Part shown: piece after piece, positions 1 through 10,338 of the stretch
Layout of the letters: each line of letters starts with the position of its first letter
Position numbering within the stretch: position 1 is the stretch's first letter
DNA from: Gammaproteobacteria bacterium
GTDB lineage: Bacteria > Pseudomonadota > Gammaproteobacteria > Pseudomonadales > Azotimanducaceae
Length of the DNA stretch: 64,000 nt
Reading direction: 5' to 3'
Assembly (NCBI GenBank): GCA_021773565.1
Contig: JAJFJZ010000005.1
Location: 1 to 64,000 of the forward strand
Notes under the pieces: generated by a model
Seen by the model: the letters and a program-made list of their open reading frames with translations, nothing else
The model's database searches: none
What the model was told of the DNA's origin: nothing
Made by a program: the position numbers and the translations under genes

Positions 1-720
<720 letters not shown>

Positions 721-776
721 ATATAACCTCAAACAGTCTGAGGAATATGAATCGCTTTAAGATACTACATACCCTA

Positions 777-797
777 GACAGGTCATCACGACCTGTC
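777..797 (-). other. Hairpin in the tRNA-Ala/23S spacer
   Basis: The arms GACAGGT (777-783) and ACCTGTC (791-797) are perfectly complementary around a 7-nt loop, just upstream of the 23S 5' end in the transcript. There is no T-tract, so it is not an intrinsic terminator. It probably forms part of the spacer structure around the 23S processing site. The partner strand beyond the 23S 3' end is not in the window. Confidence 0.5.
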
Positions 798-819
798 TCG
801 TTACCTTAACTCTTCTGAA

Positions 820-833
820 TTTTTAAAGAACAA
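820..833 (-). promoter_or_regulatory. boxA antitermination element in the 16S-23S spacer
   Basis: The minus strand reads TTGTTCTTTAAAAA, matching the rRNA boxA core (TGCTCTTTA family) that recruits the NusB/NusE antitermination complex. It lies between tRNA-Ala and 23S, the usual place for the spacer copy. Confidence 0.7.
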
Positions 834-925
834 CGACGACCAAAATGGTCGCCTCTTGGTATGCACCAAGCCTTAAATCACTTATGAAACGCAGTGAATT
901 AAGGCTTGCAGCATATACGGGATAT

Positions 926-1001
926 TGGTGGAGCCAGGCGGGGTCGAACCGCCGACCTCCTGCTTGCAAAGCAGGCGCTCTCCCAACTGAGCTATGGCCC
1001 C
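926..1001 (-). tRNA. tRNA-Ala (anticodon TGC)
   Basis: The 76-nt minus-strand sequence starts GGGGCCATAGCTC, has anticodon loop TTTGCAA with anticodon TGC, T-arm GGTTCGACCCC, and ends with an encoded CCA. Acceptor strands GGGGCCA and TGGCTCC pair with one wobble. It lies in the 16S-23S spacer behind tRNA-Ile, the common gammaproteobacterial arrangement. Confidence 0.98.
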
Positions 1002-1073
1002 TTTACCGGAGCCGCCCCAGCAAAACGCGCATCGCACGATCAGCAAAGGACAGCATAGCTGCCGAACTAATGT

Positions 1074-1150
<77 letters not shown>

Positions 1151-1205
1151 GAAAGGCAAAGCCAAACAGAGTCACAGGTATCTAAAGATTTTTTTCGTTT
1201 TATTT

Positions 1206-1221
1206 ACAAGCCATTCGTGTG
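1206..1221 (-). other. 3' arm of the 16S precursor processing stem
   Basis: In the transcript this reads CACACGAATGGCTTGT, 30 nt past the mature 16S 3' end. It is a perfect 16-nt complement of the leader arm at 2932-2947, and pairing continues with G-U wobbles for about seven more pairs toward 16S. Such a stem enclosing 16S is the usual RNase III substrate that yields the 17S precursor. Confidence 0.85.
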
Positions 1222-1251
1222 AACGCCAATGGTCGTCATGGACTTTCGTTT

Positions 1252-2794
<1,543 letters not shown>

Positions 2795-2931
2795 AAAAAC
2801 ATAGCGTGAATCACATGTTCCTGATTGCCTTGATTATTGAAGTCCGAAGACCTCTCAAATTCGGGTTCACAGGGCACGTTCATCACTAACTCAACTTACA
2901 TATATAATGGTCTATTTCAACCAAGGGCGCC

Positions 2932-2947
2932 CACACGAATGGCTTGT
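2932..2947 (-). other. 5' arm of the 16S precursor processing stem
   Basis: In the transcript this reads ACAAGCCATTCGTGTG, followed by GGGCGCC. It pairs perfectly over 16 nt with 1206-1221 and further by wobble, so 16S is enclosed by a long leader/trailer helix. It lies between boxA and the mature 16S start. Confidence 0.85.
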
Positions 2948-2953
2948 ATAAAA

Positions 2954-2966
2954 CTGTTAAAGAGCA
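2954..2966 (-). promoter_or_regulatory. rrn leader boxA
   Basis: The minus strand reads TGCTCTTTAACAG, an almost exact copy of the enterobacterial rrn boxA. It sits in the leader about 40 nt after the promoter and just before the 5' arm of the processing stem, where it would nucleate NusB-NusE antitermination. Confidence 0.85.
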
Positions 2967-3002
2967 GACCTTGAAATTACCCCCCAAGGTCGAGGGAGCA
3001 GC

Positions 3003-3030
3003 ATTATACGCATAGGCTTTTTACGCGCAA
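3003..3030 (-). promoter_or_regulatory. rrn promoter (sigma-70 type with UP-like A/T tract)
   Basis: On the minus strand, -35 TTGCGC (3025-3030) and -10 TATAAT (3003-3008) are 16 bp apart. An A/T-rich UP-like stretch lies upstream at about 3035-3060. Downstream of -10 is a G/C-rich discriminator beginning GCTGCTCC, typical of stringently controlled rRNA promoters that respond to DksA and ppGpp. The 16-bp spacer is also typical of rrn P1 promoters. Confidence 0.85.
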
Positions 3031-3073
3031 GCGTATTTCAAAAATAATTTGAAATAACTTAACCGGCCCGCAA

Positions 3074-4354
3074 TCAGCTTTTGTGCACTGCAAGGCACCA
3101 GTGCTTTTTACCACGCCTGATTAGATGGTATTTTCCATATAAAGCGCTACCTTCGAGCAATTGTGCATCAATCTCGCGAACCGCTTCTCCGTTGATACTT
3201 ATGCCACCGGACTCCACCAGTTTGCGCGCAGCACCCCTGGATTGCGCCAGGGGAGATTCAGCCAGTACACCCAAAAGTCCCGGAGACTCAATTTGAACAG
3301 AATCCATTCCGTCCAGCCGCAGTTGATCCAGGTCCATCTCGGTTAACATGGTGCCACCAGCAGAAGCGCCGCCAAACAGGGCCGCTGAAATACGTAGTGC
3401 AGAGGCCAGCCCTTCTTCACCATGCACCAGCAATGTTTGCTCCTCAGCCAGGGCTTTCTGGGCTGCGCGTCGCTCGGGATGATGTTTCACGTCTTCATCC
3501 AACCCCGACAGTTGTTCGTTGTCCATAAAAGTGAAAATTCGCAGGTAGTGCGATATATCGGCATCCGCCGAATTTAACCAGAACTGGTAATAGCTGTAGG
3601 GCGAAGTCTTTTTACCATCCAGCCAGATAGTACCGGACTCGGTCTTGCCAAACTTGGTGCCATCAGATTTGGTAACCAGTGGTAAGGTCAATGCAAAGGC
3701 ATCGCTGCCCGCTGTTCGGCGCACCAGGTCCATACCACTGGTGATATTGCCCCACTGGTCACTCCCCCCGATCTGCAGGGAACACCCATAACGTCTGGCT
3801 AGCTCCATATAGTCCATTGACTGCAACACCATGTAACTGAATTCGGTAAAGGAAAGACCCTTATCATCTGCGCCTAGCCGCGAGCGCACCGACTCCTTTT
3901 GCATCATCGCATTTACCGAGAAGTGCTTGCCTATATCGCGCAGAAAACCAATGACGTCCAGATCTTTGGTCCAGTCCAGGTTGTTTACCAGAATTGCAGA
4001 ATTTGGGGCCTCATCAAAAGAGACAAAGGGGGAAACCTGTTGCTTGATCTTTTCTACCCAACCCGCCACCACATCCCGGTCATTCAGCGAGCGCTCATCT
4101 GCCTTAAAGGAAGGATCACCTATCAAACCGGTAGCCCCGCCGATCAACACAATGGGTTTGTGTCCGGCCAGTTGAAATCGCCGCAGGCCCAGCAATGGCA
4201 CCAGATTACCTATGTGCAAACTATCGGCAGTTGGATCAAAGCCACAATAAAGGGTGCGCATACCACCGGAAAGATGATCGCCCAGTCTTTCCGCATCAGA
4301 AATCTGGGCTGTGAGGCCCTGGTCGATCAATCCCTGAAGAAATTCATTCTGCAT
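3074..4354 (-). CDS. tyrS: Tyrosyl-tRNA synthetase
   Basis: Class I aminoacyl-tRNA synthetase that charges tRNA-Tyr with tyrosine in the cytoplasm, 426 aa, matching the usual length of about 424. HIGN at residues 47-50 is the HIGH signature. KFGKT near residue 232 is the KMSKS-type loop. The C-terminal 65 residues form an S4-like RNA-binding domain (RGAARKLVESGGISING). The frame is open further upstream, but homology starts at MQNEFLQGL, so the ATG at 4354 is chosen. The upstream residues have no similarity to the family. It is transcribed divergently from the M23 peptidase gene, as in many gammaproteobacteria. Confidence 0.96.
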   Translation of the reverse strand: MQNEFLQGLIDQGLTAQISDAERLGDHLSGGMRTLYCGFDPTADSLHIGNLVPLLGLRRFQLAGHKPIVLIGGATGLIGDPSFKADERSLNDRDVVAGWVEKIKQQVSPFVSFDEAPNSAILVNNLDWTKDLDVIGFLRDIGKHFSVNAMMQKESVRSRLGADDKGLSFTEFSYMVLQSMDYMELARRYGCSLQIGGSDQWGNITSGMDLVRRTAGSDAFALTLPLVTKSDGTKFGKTESGTIWLDGKKTSPYSYYQFWLNSADADISHYLRIFTFMDNEQLSGLDEDVKHHPERRAAQKALAEEQTLLVHGEEGLASALRISAALFGGASAGGTMLTEMDLDQLRLDGMDSVQIESPGLLGVLAESPLAQSRGAARKLVESGGISINGEAVREIDAQLLEGSALYGKYHLIRRGKKHWCLAVHKS

Positions 4355-4547
4355 GCATGCTACCTGTATCAAGCGTAAAAAAAGGAGCAACACACTAACA
4401 AAGCCAACCAGCAAGCGAAAGGTTTGGGCATAGCGCAAATTGCTGAAGATTGCTTTTGCACTAATCCCGGTATAAAAGTATATTGCTGGGTCTAATAACA
4501 ATAGATTCAGGAACACATCGTAACTTACGGTTTTAGATAAGTTTTCT

Positions 4548-6020
4548 ATGCAACACTCGAATAACTTTCCCAGGTATCCTATCTCGCACCTATTATTGGC
4601 AATCAGCCTGACCATAGGTCTGGCCTTCTATTTTTATTCAAGCCAGGGCGCCGAGCAAAACGAGCGAGTAAACACAGAAGGCATACTGCTCAAGGTAAAG
4701 GAAGAAGCAGAGTTGGCTTCTCTAAATGAGCGCACCAGCCAGGAATTTGAAACAAAAGGACTGGAGCAGCAAGTAACTGCAACACCCGTAATAAAAGAAA
4801 ACGCGACTAAGGCCGCACTCACTGTGTTAACCAGCCCAAAGGAAGCCACGGCGTGGGATGCAAGCAACACCCGGTTACTGGATAAAAAAATCGAGAAGGT
4901 GCGGCCCGGAGACAATTTAGCCGCGATATTTGCACGACTCAAAATTCCAGCCCGTCAATTACATCTGGTTCTTGACAGCGATCCACTGTCCACGCGACTG
5001 AAGCGTATCTACCCGGGCCACAATCTGGAATTTTTGCTCAACAATTCAAACGAGCTGGTGCAACTTACCTACCAGCCCAGTCCTCTCGAAACACTGAACT
5101 TCAGACGTTCAGGCAATTCATATAACGCCACTTTCGAGACTCGGGTACCGCAGACCAGTGTTGTATACCAACAGGCAACAATAGACAGCTCTTTGTTCCT
5201 TGCGGGTCAGAATATCGGATTCAATGACGATCTCACGCTCCGGCTAGCCCATATATTTCAGTGGGACATAGATTTTGTGCTGGATATAAGAACCAATGAC
5301 CAGTTTCACGTGGTATATGAAGAGCGATATCTTGACGGCAATTTTTTAGGGTATGGCCAGATCCTGGCGGCAGAGTTTAAAAACCAGAATAATATTTATC
5401 GTGCCGTTCGTTATACCGACAGCGCCGGGCAAAGCGATTACTACAATCCGGATGGTGACAATATGCGCAAGGCTTTTTTGCGTGCACCGGTTGAATTTTC
5501 CCGCATTAGCTCAAACTTCAACCCCCGCCGCTTACACCCAATTCGAAAACGTGTCTCGCCGCACCGCGGCATTGACTACGCCGCGCCTACGGGCACCCCT
5601 ATTCTTGCAGCCGGTGACGGGAAAGTAGTAGCCGCACAGAAAAATGGCCCAAATGGCAACTATGTATTCATCCAGCATGGTGAGCAGTTTCAGACCAAAT
5701 ACCTGCACCTGTCCAAATTTGCCCGTGGCGTGCGGCGCGGCAAAAAAGTAAGCCAGGGACAGGTAATCGGATATGTCGGATCTACCGGCTGGGCAACTGC
5801 AGCACACCTGCATTATGAGTTTCTGGTAAATGGCGTTCACCAGAACCCGCGCACCGTTAAGCTGCCTAAAGCAGATGCCATTTCATCAGGCGAACGGGAA
5901 AAGTTTATGCTGGCTTCTTCTGGATTGCTGGACTTGCTGGATTCATACAAGGCGCGTGGTATTGCTCAAAAAGCCACACTTCCCGAGTCTATCATTTCCT
6001 CTATAACTGCTGCCCCGTAG
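4548..6020 (+). CDS. mepM: M23 family metalloendopeptidase, MepM/YebA-like
   Basis: Predicted periplasmic, membrane-anchored peptidoglycan hydrolase of 490 aa. A single hydrophobic segment lies at about residues 13-32. A low-complexity linker follows, then an OapA/LysM-like region (about 105-165, VRPGDNLAAIFARL). The C-terminal M23 zinc domain (about 325-450) has the ligands H339 and D343 of the HxxxD motif and HLH at 420-422. Family members cleave D,D-crosslinks so that new glycan strands can be inserted. Its place opposite tyrS is the conserved mepM locus. The last 55 nt overlap the end of the convergent DsrE-like gene. The exact cleavage specificity is inferred from the family. Confidence 0.88.
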   Translation: MQHSNNFPRYPISHLLLAISLTIGLAFYFYSSQGAEQNERVNTEGILLKVKEEAELASLNERTSQEFETKGLEQQVTATPVIKENATKAALTVLTSPKEATAWDASNTRLLDKKIEKVRPGDNLAAIFARLKIPARQLHLVLDSDPLSTRLKRIYPGHNLEFLLNNSNELVQLTYQPSPLETLNFRRSGNSYNATFETRVPQTSVVYQQATIDSSLFLAGQNIGFNDDLTLRLAHIFQWDIDFVLDIRTNDQFHVVYEERYLDGNFLGYGQILAAEFKNQNNIYRAVRYTDSAGQSDYYNPDGDNMRKAFLRAPVEFSRISSNFNPRRLHPIRKRVSPHRGIDYAAPTGTPILAAGDGKVVAAQKNGPNGNYVFIQHGEQFQTKYLHLSKFARGVRRGKKVSQGQVIGYVGSTGWATAAHLHYEFLVNGVHQNPRTVKLPKADAISSGEREKFMLASSGLLDLLDSYKARGIAQKATLPESIISSITAAP

Positions 6021-6469
6021 GGCACCGGATCAATAAAATCCGGAATATCTTCGGCATTCACGCCATTCACGGACATCCAGGTTTCACAAATCTGTACGTC
6101 GATTACACCCTGATCATCAAGCTGTCGGGCAAGATCTACCACAGAGCTGTACATATCATAATTGCCCCGGGCAAACACACGCGCTTCCACCCCATGCAGC
6201 ATGATTACAATGGGATCGTCAAACAAATCCCCGGTTTCGACATATTGTGAAACACGATTTAATAAATCCACGACCGCTTCTTCACTCGTTGGTGCAATTT
6301 CCGCGTAACGGGTAATTGCGCCAGGAACACTGGAATTTTCAGCGCGCGGTGCGCGTTCAAGGCCTGCAGCTAACAGACTGTGGCTCGATACCAGGATCAA
6401 TATGACGGAAAACCTGAAGAACCGGCTAAATCGCAAAAGAATTGCCACAACCACAGGTCGAAGACGCAT
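5966..6469 (-). CDS. DsrE/DsrF-like protein with N-terminal signal or anchor segment
   Basis: A 167-aa protein. Residues 1-35 form a basic then hydrophobic segment ([14 protein letters not shown]) ending near LLAAG, suggesting export. Residues 80-165 resemble the DsrE/YchN fold found in sulfur-relay and sulfide-oxidation proteins ([13 protein letters not shown], then [10 protein letters not shown] with one conserved Cys). The biochemical role is unknown. The start codon lies inside erpA, 44 nt before the erpA stop, so the two are probably translationally coupled. The 3' end overlaps the convergent peptidase gene by 55 nt. It occupies the position where many relatives carry anmK. Family assignment is by eye and moderate. 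Confidence 0.65.
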   Translation of the reverse strand: MRLRPVVVAILLRFSRFFRFSVILILVSSHSLLAAGLERAPRAENSSVPGAITRYAEIAPTSEEAVVDLLNRVSQYVETGDLFDDPIVIMLHGVEARVFARGNYDMYSSVVDLARQLDDQGVIDVQICETWMSVNGVNAEDIPDFIDPVPYGAAVIEEMIDSGSVAF

Positions 6470-6758
6470 TGGGATTGGTTACCAGAAACTGGGAACCCTG
6501 CAAGCCTTCTTCGTACATTATTTTTGAGCCTTCAAGATACGGATAACTCATGGAATCTATCAAAAGGGCGATACCCTCCCGCTCGATCACTGCATCATCC
6601 TCTGCTACGGCGTCATCGAAAGTAAATCCATAGGAAAACCCGGAACAACCTCCTCCGCTAATAAAGACACGCAGCTTAAGTGCCAAATTGCCCTCTTCCT
6701 CTATAAGCTGGCGCACCTTGTCTACTGCCGATGTGGAAAAATCTATGTCGGAATTCAT
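6426..6758 (-). CDS. erpA: Iron-sulfur cluster insertion protein ErpA
   Basis: A-type carrier of 110 aa that delivers Fe-S clusters to apo-targets such as IspG/IspH in the cytosol. The three cluster-binding cysteines are visible: C38 in [11 protein letters not shown], and C102 and C104 in TCGCG near the C terminus. Length and motifs are typical. It lies between the bactofilin gene and the DsrE-like gene on the same strand. Its 3' end overlaps the start of the latter. Confidence 0.95.
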   Translation of the reverse strand: MNSDIDFSTSAVDKVRQLIEEEGNLALKLRVFISGGGCSGFSYGFTFDDAVAEDDAVIEREGIALLIDSMSYPYLEGSKIMYEEGLQGSQFLVTNPNASSTCGCGNSFAI

Positions 6759-6804
6759 ATCCTGTTCTTTCTACCCAGATACTACCAAGACCGCTGATTA
6801 TGGC

Positions 6805-6873
6805 AATAATGGGGTCAGAGTAAAGTGCCAAAGTAATTACCTTACTCTGGCACTTTACTCTGACCCCATTATT
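6805..6873. repeat. REP-like palindrome, copy 1
   Basis: A 69-bp near-palindrome with 26-bp arms (6805-6830 and 6848-6873). Each outer arm contains GGGGTCAGAGTAAAGTGCCA, bounded by AATAAT/ATTATT. After one mismatch the pairing continues for five more pairs toward the centre. It lies between erpA and the bactofilin gene and touches the bactofilin stop codon. The same 20-bp arm recurs at 24.87-24.97 kb. Dispersed palindromes of this kind are typical of REP elements mobilised by REP-associated tyrosine transposases; no transposase is in the window. Confidence 0.85.
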
Positions 6874-7300
6874 ATTCGCGTTCGGGAGTACTCACTTCGA
6901 CGCTTTTAGGCAAGCGATGTACGTTGTCGGAAGCTGCGTCTTCGTCGGCATAAACCAACTGACCGTCCACTTTGGCGCCGAGCTGCATTTCGATCAGCTT
7001 GTAATATACATTACCCTTAACCCGCGCCTTTCCTGCAAGCTCTATGCGAACTCCGGAGTGCACATCGCCATTTACAGTGCCATTGAGTACTACATACGGC
7101 ACTCTGATTTCACCACTTACAGAGCCAATATCACTCAACACAAGCGTTGCCTTGCTTTCCGGATCGGCATAAATATTGCCCTCGACTGCTCCGTTTACAA
7201 ACAGCTGGTCATCGAACTCAATATCGCCTTTTACCAGGGTGTTGTCGGCTATCAGCGTAGCGCCCTTACCCATTTTTTTGTTCGTAATTTTATCTATCAT
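6872..7300 (-). CDS. Bactofilin family protein
   Basis: A 142-aa polymer-forming cytoskeletal protein of the bactofilin (CcmA) type. The central region (about 13-115) has the repetitive beta-helix pattern: TLIADNTLVKGDIEF, NGAVEGNIYA, GSVSGEIRV, LNGTVNGDV, AGKARVKGNVYY. Charged, disordered tails flank it. Members scaffold cell shape, peptidoglycan or secretion machinery at the inner membrane. A strong GGAGG Shine-Dalgarno precedes the ATG. The gene follows the DUF6776-like gene by 15 nt, so the two are probably co-transcribed. A REP-like palindrome abuts its stop codon. Confidence 0.9.
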   Translation of the reverse strand: MIDKITNKKMGKGATLIADNTLVKGDIEFDDQLFVNGAVEGNIYADPESKATLVLSDIGSVSGEIRVPYVVLNGTVNGDVHSGVRIELAGKARVKGNVYYKLIEMQLGAKVDGQLVYADEDAASDNVHRLPKSVEVSTPERE

Positions 7301-7315
7301 GGCTTTACCTCCATC

Positions 7316-8017
7316 TTACCTGACCAATTCATCCCAGCTAAACCTGCGCTGCAGCCGCTTGCTTTTGCTTCCAACCGTTTCTGCAGTCACCAGAACCTCT
7401 TGTGGCAGAAATGTCGGAGGCACGTTCAGCACGCCGGTAAAATCCTGAAAATACCTGAACCTGAAACCAAGAGGATACGCCTCATCAAGCCCAAAATCTG
7501 TGAGCGAAAGCACTAGATTCTCTCCCTTTTCCTGCCCGATTACGTCGATGCTGACCCTACCCTGCACCCAATCCCGTCTGTCCGTAAATTGTGTGAGCAT
7601 CAGGCGGTATTCTACGCGGTTGGCATCTTCACTCAGTTCCAGACTCAGTTTTTCAATACGCAAGCCTTTCTCATTTTCTGAAGGCGACATAAGACCGCGA
7701 TAAAAACTCAGCTCTTCGTCCATCTCACCAGTTTGGTCACGCAGGTTCTTGATCGTCTGACGCAATTGTTCTCCTGTCCCATCATCCACGCTACTTGCAA
7801 GCCTCAGATCAGCCAACTCGCGTTTTAATAACAGATTATCTACTTCCAGCGCTTCTGCTGCCCGGCCCTTTTCAAGCATTTCGCCGGCTGAATCAAGACC
7901 CAGATAATAGGCACCAGGAACCAGTAGCAGCAAAATTACGACGATAAGAAACAACACACCGGTGATGCGCTTGCGCTTGATGACCATGTCTTCCAGGCCC
8001 GATGCAGACAGCTTCAT
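7316..8017 (-). CDS. DUF6776-like single-pass membrane protein
   Basis: A 233-aa protein with a basic N terminus (VIKRKR), one membrane segment at about residues 18-40, a coiled-coil-prone stretch at about 50-105 and a C-terminal globular domain. The topology suggests a bitopic inner-membrane protein with a periplasmic domain. The sequence resembles proteins annotated DUF6776, whose function I do not know. It sits 15 nt upstream of the bactofilin gene, which suggests a joint envelope role. It is divergent from the ClC transporter gene. Confidence 0.65.
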   Translation of the reverse strand: MKLSASGLEDMVIKRKRITGVLFLIVVILLLLVPGAYYLGLDSAGEMLEKGRAAEALEVDNLLLKRELADLRLASSVDDGTGEQLRQTIKNLRDQTGEMDEELSFYRGLMSPSENEKGLRIEKLSLELSEDANRVEYRLMLTQFTDRRDWVQGRVSIDVIGQEKGENLVLSLTDFGLDEAYPLGFRFRYFQDFTGVLNVPPTFLPQEVLVTAETVGSKSKRLQRRFSWDELVR

Positions 8018-8075
8018 GTTTTTATCGTATCAGAGCTTCTCTGGCTCCGCCTTAAGCCTGACAGTACAATGTCGC

Positions 8076-9872
8076 ATGTTCCGCCACATAATCGACAAAC
8101 TTTCACCCGATTTTATACGAGCGCGCCTTGCCTCCGTTGACGCCTTGCCACAGCTCGCCGTTCTGGCACTAATTACAGGTCTGATTACTGGTGTGGTGAT
8201 TCTTCTGTTTCGCATCACCATAGAGTACTCACTGGATCTGTTTCTGGATGGGCACAATGAAAACTTTGAGGGCCTGGCAACCAGCCTGTTATTTTTTCTA
8301 CCATTTATTGGTGCCACCCTGCTGGGCCTGGCGCTTACCTTTATACCGGCACAGCACACACGAGTTGGCATAGTTCACGTACTTGAGCGGCTGGGCAGCC
8401 ACCAGGGACACCTGCCATTGAAAAGCGCTTTGGTGCAGTTTGCCGGTGGCGCACTGGCACTAATCAGTGGTCAATCAGGCGGCCGGGAGGGTCCCGCAAT
8501 TCACCTCGGTGCCGCAGCCAGCAGTCTGCTGGGTCAGGCTTTCAAGCTTCCCAACAATAGCATTAGAACCCTTGTTGCTTGCGGTGCAGCGGCCGCTATT
8601 GCCGGATCCTTCAACACTCCTGTTGCCGGTGTGATCTTCTCTATGGAAGTCATCATGATGGAATACAGCATTGCCAGCTTTATTCCGGTCATAATTGCTT
8701 CAGTTACCACTACCCTGATAACGCGGTTCACTTACGGTGCAGATCCCGCTTTTATCGTTCCCCAGGTCAGCATGCAATCCCTGGCAGAGATTCCTTACGT
8801 TGTCGTTGCAGGAATTATCATCGGGACCACGGCCTCGGGATTTATTGTGCTAATGCGAAACTTCGCAAAACTGAACAACCTTCCGTTCTGGCAGCGAGGA
8901 ATGATCGCCGGCCTGATAACCGGATGTGCCGCAGTATTCTCACCCGCCATACTGGGCATTGGCTACGATACTGTGAACGCAGCGATGCTGGGTCAGTTAT
9001 CCCTCTCTGTGCTCGTTACCATTGTTGTTCTGAAAATTATCGCCAGCTCTGCATTCGTGGGCCTGGGCCTGCCCGCCGGAGTCATCGGACCGACCCTGGT
9101 AACGGGTGCAGCCCTTGGGGGCATTCTTGGTATTGTAATAGCGGGATTTATTCCGCAGTACGCTACCGCTCCCGGCTTATATGTCATGCTGGGCATGTGC
9201 GCAATGATGGCTGCTGTTTTGCAGGCCCCCCTGGCTGCGCTGATGACTGTTCTGGAATTAACTGCCAATCCCAATATCATATTGCCAGCAATGCTGATAA
9301 TCGTTACGGCAACCATGACCACAAGTGAAGTATTCAAACAAAAGTCGATCATGCTAACGGCATTACAGACGCTCGGGCTGCAATACCCGCCAAACCCGGT
9401 GTCCCTGCATCTGCAAAAAGCCGCGGTAGCGAGCGTCATGCGCCGGGACTTCGTCCTGATGGAGCAGGACATAACGGTTAGTGCTGCACAACTGGCCCTG
9501 AACAGTAATCCCGGACTCATCGTTGTACTTGTGGACTCAGCACCCCACTGCATTCTGATCGCCCGCGACCTGGTCATATATCTGGATGAACTGAATGCGA
9601 GTGCGCCAGCCGACACAGGCCACGAAGACAAAGGTGCAGCTACTTCCGAAGCCCGGGAAACGCGGCTGGATCTCATGGAGATTCCCGGTAATCGACGGGA
9701 TATCGCCTTTATTGGCATACAGGCAACTCTTTTGGAGGCAGTACAACAATTAAAAACCACTGGCGTAGAAGCATTGTGCATTACCCGCACAAGTGCGCCC
9801 ATGATCAATCCGGTAGTCGGCATCCTTACGCCGCACGAGATTGATATGTATAGTCACACACCGATTGCATAA
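8076..9872 (+). CDS. ClC family chloride channel/transporter with C-terminal CBS-like region
   Basis: Predicted 598-aa inner-membrane ClC protein. About ten helical hydrophobic segments occupy residues 20-430. Selectivity-filter elements are visible: SGQSGGREGP, whose Glu is the gating glutamate of H+/Cl- exchangers, and GLGLPAGVIGP. A soluble C terminus (about 450-598) is consistent with a degenerate CBS pair. I chose the ATG at 8076 (MFRHIIDKL) because the open frame upstream overlaps the divergent DUF6776-like gene and looks unlike the family. hemJ follows after 18 nt. Whether it is a channel or an exchanger cannot be told from the sequence alone. Confidence 0.9.
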   Translation: MFRHIIDKLSPDFIRARLASVDALPQLAVLALITGLITGVVILLFRITIEYSLDLFLDGHNENFEGLATSLLFFLPFIGATLLGLALTFIPAQHTRVGIVHVLERLGSHQGHLPLKSALVQFAGGALALISGQSGGREGPAIHLGAAASSLLGQAFKLPNNSIRTLVACGAAAAIAGSFNTPVAGVIFSMEVIMMEYSIASFIPVIIASVTTTLITRFTYGADPAFIVPQVSMQSLAEIPYVVVAGIIIGTTASGFIVLMRNFAKLNNLPFWQRGMIAGLITGCAAVFSPAILGIGYDTVNAAMLGQLSLSVLVTIVVLKIIASSAFVGLGLPAGVIGPTLVTGAALGGILGIVIAGFIPQYATAPGLYVMLGMCAMMAAVLQAPLAALMTVLELTANPNIILPAMLIIVTATMTTSEVFKQKSIMLTALQTLGLQYPPNPVSLHLQKAAVASVMRRDFVLMEQDITVSAAQLALNSNPGLIVVLVDSAPHCILIARDLVIYLDELNASAPADTGHEDKGAATSEARETRLDLMEIPGNRRDIAFIGIQATLLEAVQQLKTTGVEALCITRTSAPMINPVVGILTPHEIDMYSHTPIA

Positions 9873-9890
9873 TTCTCACGGTTTTCAGGC

Positions 9891-10313
9891 ATGCTCTGGA
9901 TAAAGGCATTTCATATTATTTCGATGATTACCTGGTTTGCGGGGATCTTTTACCTGCCCAGACTCTTTGTCTACCATGCGCAGGCCTCGGACACTTTAGG
10001 CCAGGATCGATTTGTGGTGATGGAAGAAAAACTGTATCGCATTATCATGACACCCTCAGCCTTCGTAACAATTGCCTGCGGCATAGCTTTGGTGACTATT
10101 GATACGCAATTCTATTTATCCAGCACATGGTTTCTGCTGAAAATTTTTTTGGTAGCGCTCGTCCTGGTATACCAGGTGTATTGCAAAATACTGATGCGAC
10201 AATTTGCTACCCGCAGCGGCATAAAGTCGCACAAATACTACCGGGTGTTTAATGAAGTGCCGGTGTTAATGCTAATTTCCATTATAATTCTCGTAGTCGT
10301 TAAACCTTTCTAA
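9891..10313 (+). CDS. hemJ: Protoporphyrinogen oxidase HemJ
   Basis: A 140-aa, four-helix inner-membrane protein of the HemJ (UPF0093/CopD-like) family. It oxidises protoporphyrinogen IX to protoporphyrin IX in haem synthesis. The N terminus ([24 protein letters not shown]) has the conserved haem-ligand His in helix 1, with a second conserved His in VYHA. It lies 26 nt upstream of hemL, linking two haem-pathway genes. Confidence 0.92.
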   Translation: MLWIKAFHIISMITWFAGIFYLPRLFVYHAQASDTLGQDRFVVMEEKLYRIIMTPSAFVTIACGIALVTIDTQFYLSSTWFLLKIFLVALVLVYQVYCKILMRQFATRSGIKSHKYYRVFNEVPVLMLISIIILVVVKPF

Positions 10314-10338
10314 GACCAGTCTGAGACAAAACCTGATT

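Noticed and set aside
4355-4615. An 87-residue N-terminal extension of tyrosyl-tRNA synthetase
   Set aside because: The reading frame is open but the extension has no similarity to the family, and the conserved protein begins exactly at MQNEFLQGL. It also overlaps the divergent promoter region of the peptidase gene.
8993-9823. A 276-codon minus-strand frame opposite the ClC transporter gene
   Set aside because: It is the antisense shadow of a strongly conserved transporter. Its translation is low-complexity (Ser, Arg, Ala and Thr) and matches nothing I recognise.
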